13,619 bases of DNA from Thermoplasmata archaeon (lineage in GTDB: Archaea > Thermoplasmatota > Thermoplasmata > Thermoplasmatales > Thermoplasmataceae): contig JAKAYJ010000014.1 in assembly GCA_021816385.1 (NCBI GenBank), positions 1 through 13,619 of the forward strand, written 5' to 3'. The translations under genes were made by a program, and so were the position numbers. Of this stretch, positions 12,613 to 13,619 are shown one piece after another. Under the pieces are notes generated by a model. It worked only from the letters and a program-made list of their open reading frames with translations. It ran no database searches and was not told where the DNA came from. Each line of letters opens with the position of its first letter. Within the stretch, counting starts at the first letter, position 1.

Positions 12613-12749
12613 GTATATTATGTCAGGATGACCCCATCATAAGTAGTTGTCAATGTAGTTGTGACATTGACATATCCACTAACTCTTGTAAAAAGTGCCA
12701 ACATAAACATCCCAATTTTACGCCTGACAGCAAGGAGGTGAAGGCATGA
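12609..12749 (+). CDS. Cys-rich 46-residue mini-protein, possible zinc binder
   Basis: The protein reads MSILCQDDPIISSCQCSCDI followed by a short polar part, then 'CKKCQHKH' and a Lys-rich end. Six Cys and two His in 46 residues, with CxC-x-C... and CxxC-x-H-x-H spacing, suggest one small zinc site; no named family fits. An upstream in-frame ATG exists at 12567, but the ATG at 12609 follows the GGAG of the 16-base repeat and is preferred. Its stop overlaps the next start (ATGA, 12746-12749), and its last codons encode the GGAGGTGA site of the next gene. Confidence 0.7.
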   Translation: MSILCQDDPIISSCQCSCDIDISTNSCKKCQHKHPNFTPDSKEVKA

Positions 12750-12958
12750 ACCCGAGAGTTGATGCTTTCCTTGACAAGCACTGGAGGCCACTTTCTGCCT
12801 TTACCAGAATGATGATGATCTGCACTTTCGCTTATCTGGGAGTTGCTGTGGTAACAAAAAACGGTGTTTTAGGCATTATGGCCCTGGTCCTTGACATAAT
12901 CATGGTGATCTCTCTTGTTTACCCTAAAAATAACGAATCTCAGGAGGAGAAAGCATGA
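12746..12958 (+). CDS. Small two-helix membrane protein, 70 residues
   Basis: An unidentified membrane protein. A short basic cytoplasmic-type N-terminus (HWRPLSAFTR) leads into two hydrophobic segments, about residues 20-37 and 41-59, joined by the tight turn TKNG, and an acidic soluble tail. It has a perfect GGAGGTGA site (12734-12741) and ATGA overlaps at both ends, so it is made with the Cys-rich protein before it and the next membrane protein. Confidence 0.78.
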   Translation: MNPRVDAFLDKHWRPLSAFTRMMMICTFAYLGVAVVTKNGVLGIMALVLDIIMVISLVYPKNNESQEEKA

Positions 12959-13233
12959 GGATGAAAATAATTGCAGCTGCTCTCCTGGTGGATGCCTTGT
13001 CTTCGTTTTGCGTGTATGCCCTTGGATTGATATGGTATTACTATACCTCTATGGGTACTATATCCCTTGCCCTTACCAATCCCTTAGAATTGCTTGTAAG
13101 TTTCCTGGCTGTTTTCCCATTAATGCTATTTCTTTCGTATAAAGTGCTAGGTGGGGCTTCTAAAAATGAAGATCTCACTAATTCCCCAAAGAATAACTCC
13201 AAAGGAGATCGTAAACATGATGATTTCTACTGA
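12955..13233 (+). CDS. Small membrane protein with hydrophilic tail, 92 residues
   Basis: An unidentified membrane protein. Two hydrophobic segments are seen, about residues 4-30 (contains Cys19, Trp27 and Tyr28-30) and 44-64, followed by a polar Asn/Lys/Asp-rich tail (66-92). AGGAGG at 12942-12947 precedes the ATG, which overlaps the previous stop (ATGA). The 3' end overlaps the convergent minus-strand membrane gene by 87 bases, covering the polar tail. Confidence 0.72.
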   Translation: MRMKIIAAALLVDALSSFCVYALGLIWYYYTSMGTISLALTNPLELLVSFLAVFPLMLFLSYKVLGGASKNEDLTNSPKNNSKGDRKHDDFY

Positions 13234-13341
13234 TTTTAGGCCCAACCCCAACATTTCAGGAAATACAAGCGAAAAAATCACAAAGAGTGCTACTCCAAGG
13301 ATAATGAGTCGCTTGCCAAAAACAGGATCTCCAGTCTTCAT
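13147..13341 (-). CDS. Small two-helix membrane protein, 64 residues, minus strand
   Basis: An unidentified membrane protein. A basic N-terminus (MKTGDPVFGKR) is followed by hydrophobic segments at about residues 12-31 and 37-60. Its ATG overlaps the TGA of the upstream ribbon-helix-helix gene (ATGA), which argues that it is real despite its 87-base convergent overlap with the plus-strand membrane gene. With the two ribbon-helix-helix genes upstream it forms a minus-strand operon entering from the right edge. Confidence 0.62.
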   Translation of the reverse strand: MKTGDPVFGKRLIILGVALFVIFSLVFPEMLGLGLKSVEIIMFTISFGVILWGISEIFIFRSPT

Positions 13342-13478
13342 TGGCTCTCCCTCTTTTTCATCTCATTCAGGGCATAATTCACGGCATGGGAAGTTGAGGC
13401 AAACCTTTTCTTCTCAATCCCGGAACGGATCCATTCCAGGAGTTCCTCATCAACTTCAACTGAGATCTTCTTTTTCAT
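13338..13478 (-). CDS. Ribbon-helix-helix (CopG/Arc-like) protein, 46 residues
   Basis: The protein starts MKKKISVEVDEELLEWIRSG and continues with 'IEKKRFASTSHAVNYALNEM'. The N-terminal strand 'KKISVEVDEELLEWI' (3-17) and the 'STSHAVNYALNEM' helix (28-40) are the typical ribbon-helix-helix pattern. These proteins are dimeric DNA-binding regulators, often repressors or antitoxins on plasmids and viruses. GGGAAG before the ATG comes from the end of the upstream gene. It is coupled to the membrane protein at 13147-13341. Confidence 0.8.
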   Translation of the reverse strand: MKKKISVEVDEELLEWIRSGIEKKRFASTSHAVNYALNEMKKRESQ

Positions 13479-13482
13479 TCGT

Positions 13483-13619
13483 TCACTTCCCTTCCCTTTT
13501 CAGATCCATAAGTTTCTCCCGGATTGCCTCAATGATAAATTCAGAACGGTTGCGATATCCCAAGTCTGAACGTTTTCGAATTGTCTCTTCTATTACTCCA
13601 ATTAGCTCATCTGGAATTG
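13483..13619 (-). CDS. Second ribbon-helix-helix protein (N-terminus beyond window edge)
   Basis: The last 44 codons are visible: IPDELIGVIEETIRKRSDLG, then 'YRNRSEFIIEAIREKLMDL'. The order P-x-x-L...I, then YxxRSEFI-x-EAIRxxL is classic for archaeal ribbon-helix-helix regulators of the CopG/NikR type. The gene continues past the right edge. Its stop is 4 bases before the start of the other ribbon-helix-helix gene, so the two are in one operon and could form a hetero- or self-regulating pair. Confidence 0.75.
   Translation of the reverse strand, partial: IPDELIGVIEETIRKRSDLGYRNRSEFIIEAIREKLMDLKREGK

Noticed and set aside
1..13619. CRISPR array, tRNA, rRNA, insertion sequence or integrase
   Set aside because: No regularly spaced repeats, no cloverleaf-like GC-rich segment, no transposase or tyrosine recombinase motif found on reading both strands by eye.

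Overview
The window looks archaeal, most likely from a member of the Thermoplasmatota (Thermoplasmatales-like) with moderate to low GC. The evidence is the HerA/NurA pair, TATA boxes about 25 bases upstream of start codons with no leader (leaderless genes), GGAGGTGA ribosome binding sites inside operons, and heavy use of AGG and ATA codons. The content is accessory: DNA-modification-type enzymes, small regulators of the AbrB, ribbon-helix-helix and winged-helix types, tiny membrane proteins and many proteins of unknown function. This fits an integrated element, plasmid or provirus, or a defence island carried on one. No integrase, att site, origin, rRNA, tRNA or CRISPR array was seen.

Left part (1-1686): a plus-strand operon of a cut-off acidic protein, a DUF6378-like phage-type small protein and a 303-residue coiled-coil protein, then a leaderless 69-residue orphan. 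Next (1773-3908) is a convergent pair whose ends overlap by 15 bases: an SPL-like radical SAM enzyme and a TcmP-type (three-Cys-motif partner) protein. Then come a leaderless winged-helix protein (4012-4290, minus) and, divergent from it, a D12-class adenine-N6 DNA methyltransferase (4376-5143, plus). For both of these I propose shorter starts than the longest open frames, because each TATA box lies inside the longer frame.

Centre (5188-11717, all minus): a TGT/DpdA-like base-exchange enzyme fused to a C-terminal DUF6884-like domain, on its own leaderless promoter. Upstream of it is a tight five-gene operon in transcription order: double winged-helix regulator, 165-residue unknown, protein with three tandem KQ...ASxLIDxL repeats, an extended NurA nuclease, and an extended HerA helicase/translocase. 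I read this as the most interesting block. It is a non-canonical HerA-NurA machine with its own regulator and two unknown accessory proteins, next to a candidate 7-deazaguanine-type DNA modification enzyme and close to an adenine methyltransferase. A working hypothesis is modification plus processing of unmodified (invading) DNA. Nothing in the sequence proves the genes act together.

Between the operon and the right part (11718-11828) is a bidirectional control region with repeated ATTWGGTA half-sites, two of them arranged as 8-4-8 inverted pairs flanking the rightward TATA box. Right part (11829-13619): an AbrB-like 52-residue protein coupled to a 126-residue unknown; a hidden 51-residue very basic protein on the minus strand with a good leaderless promoter; a plus-strand chain of a Cys-rich mini-protein and two small membrane proteins joined by ATGA overlaps; and, converging on it, two ribbon-helix-helix proteins and a third small membrane protein. 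There is no gene-free stretch over 300 bases; the longest gaps are 1351-1476 and 11718-11828.
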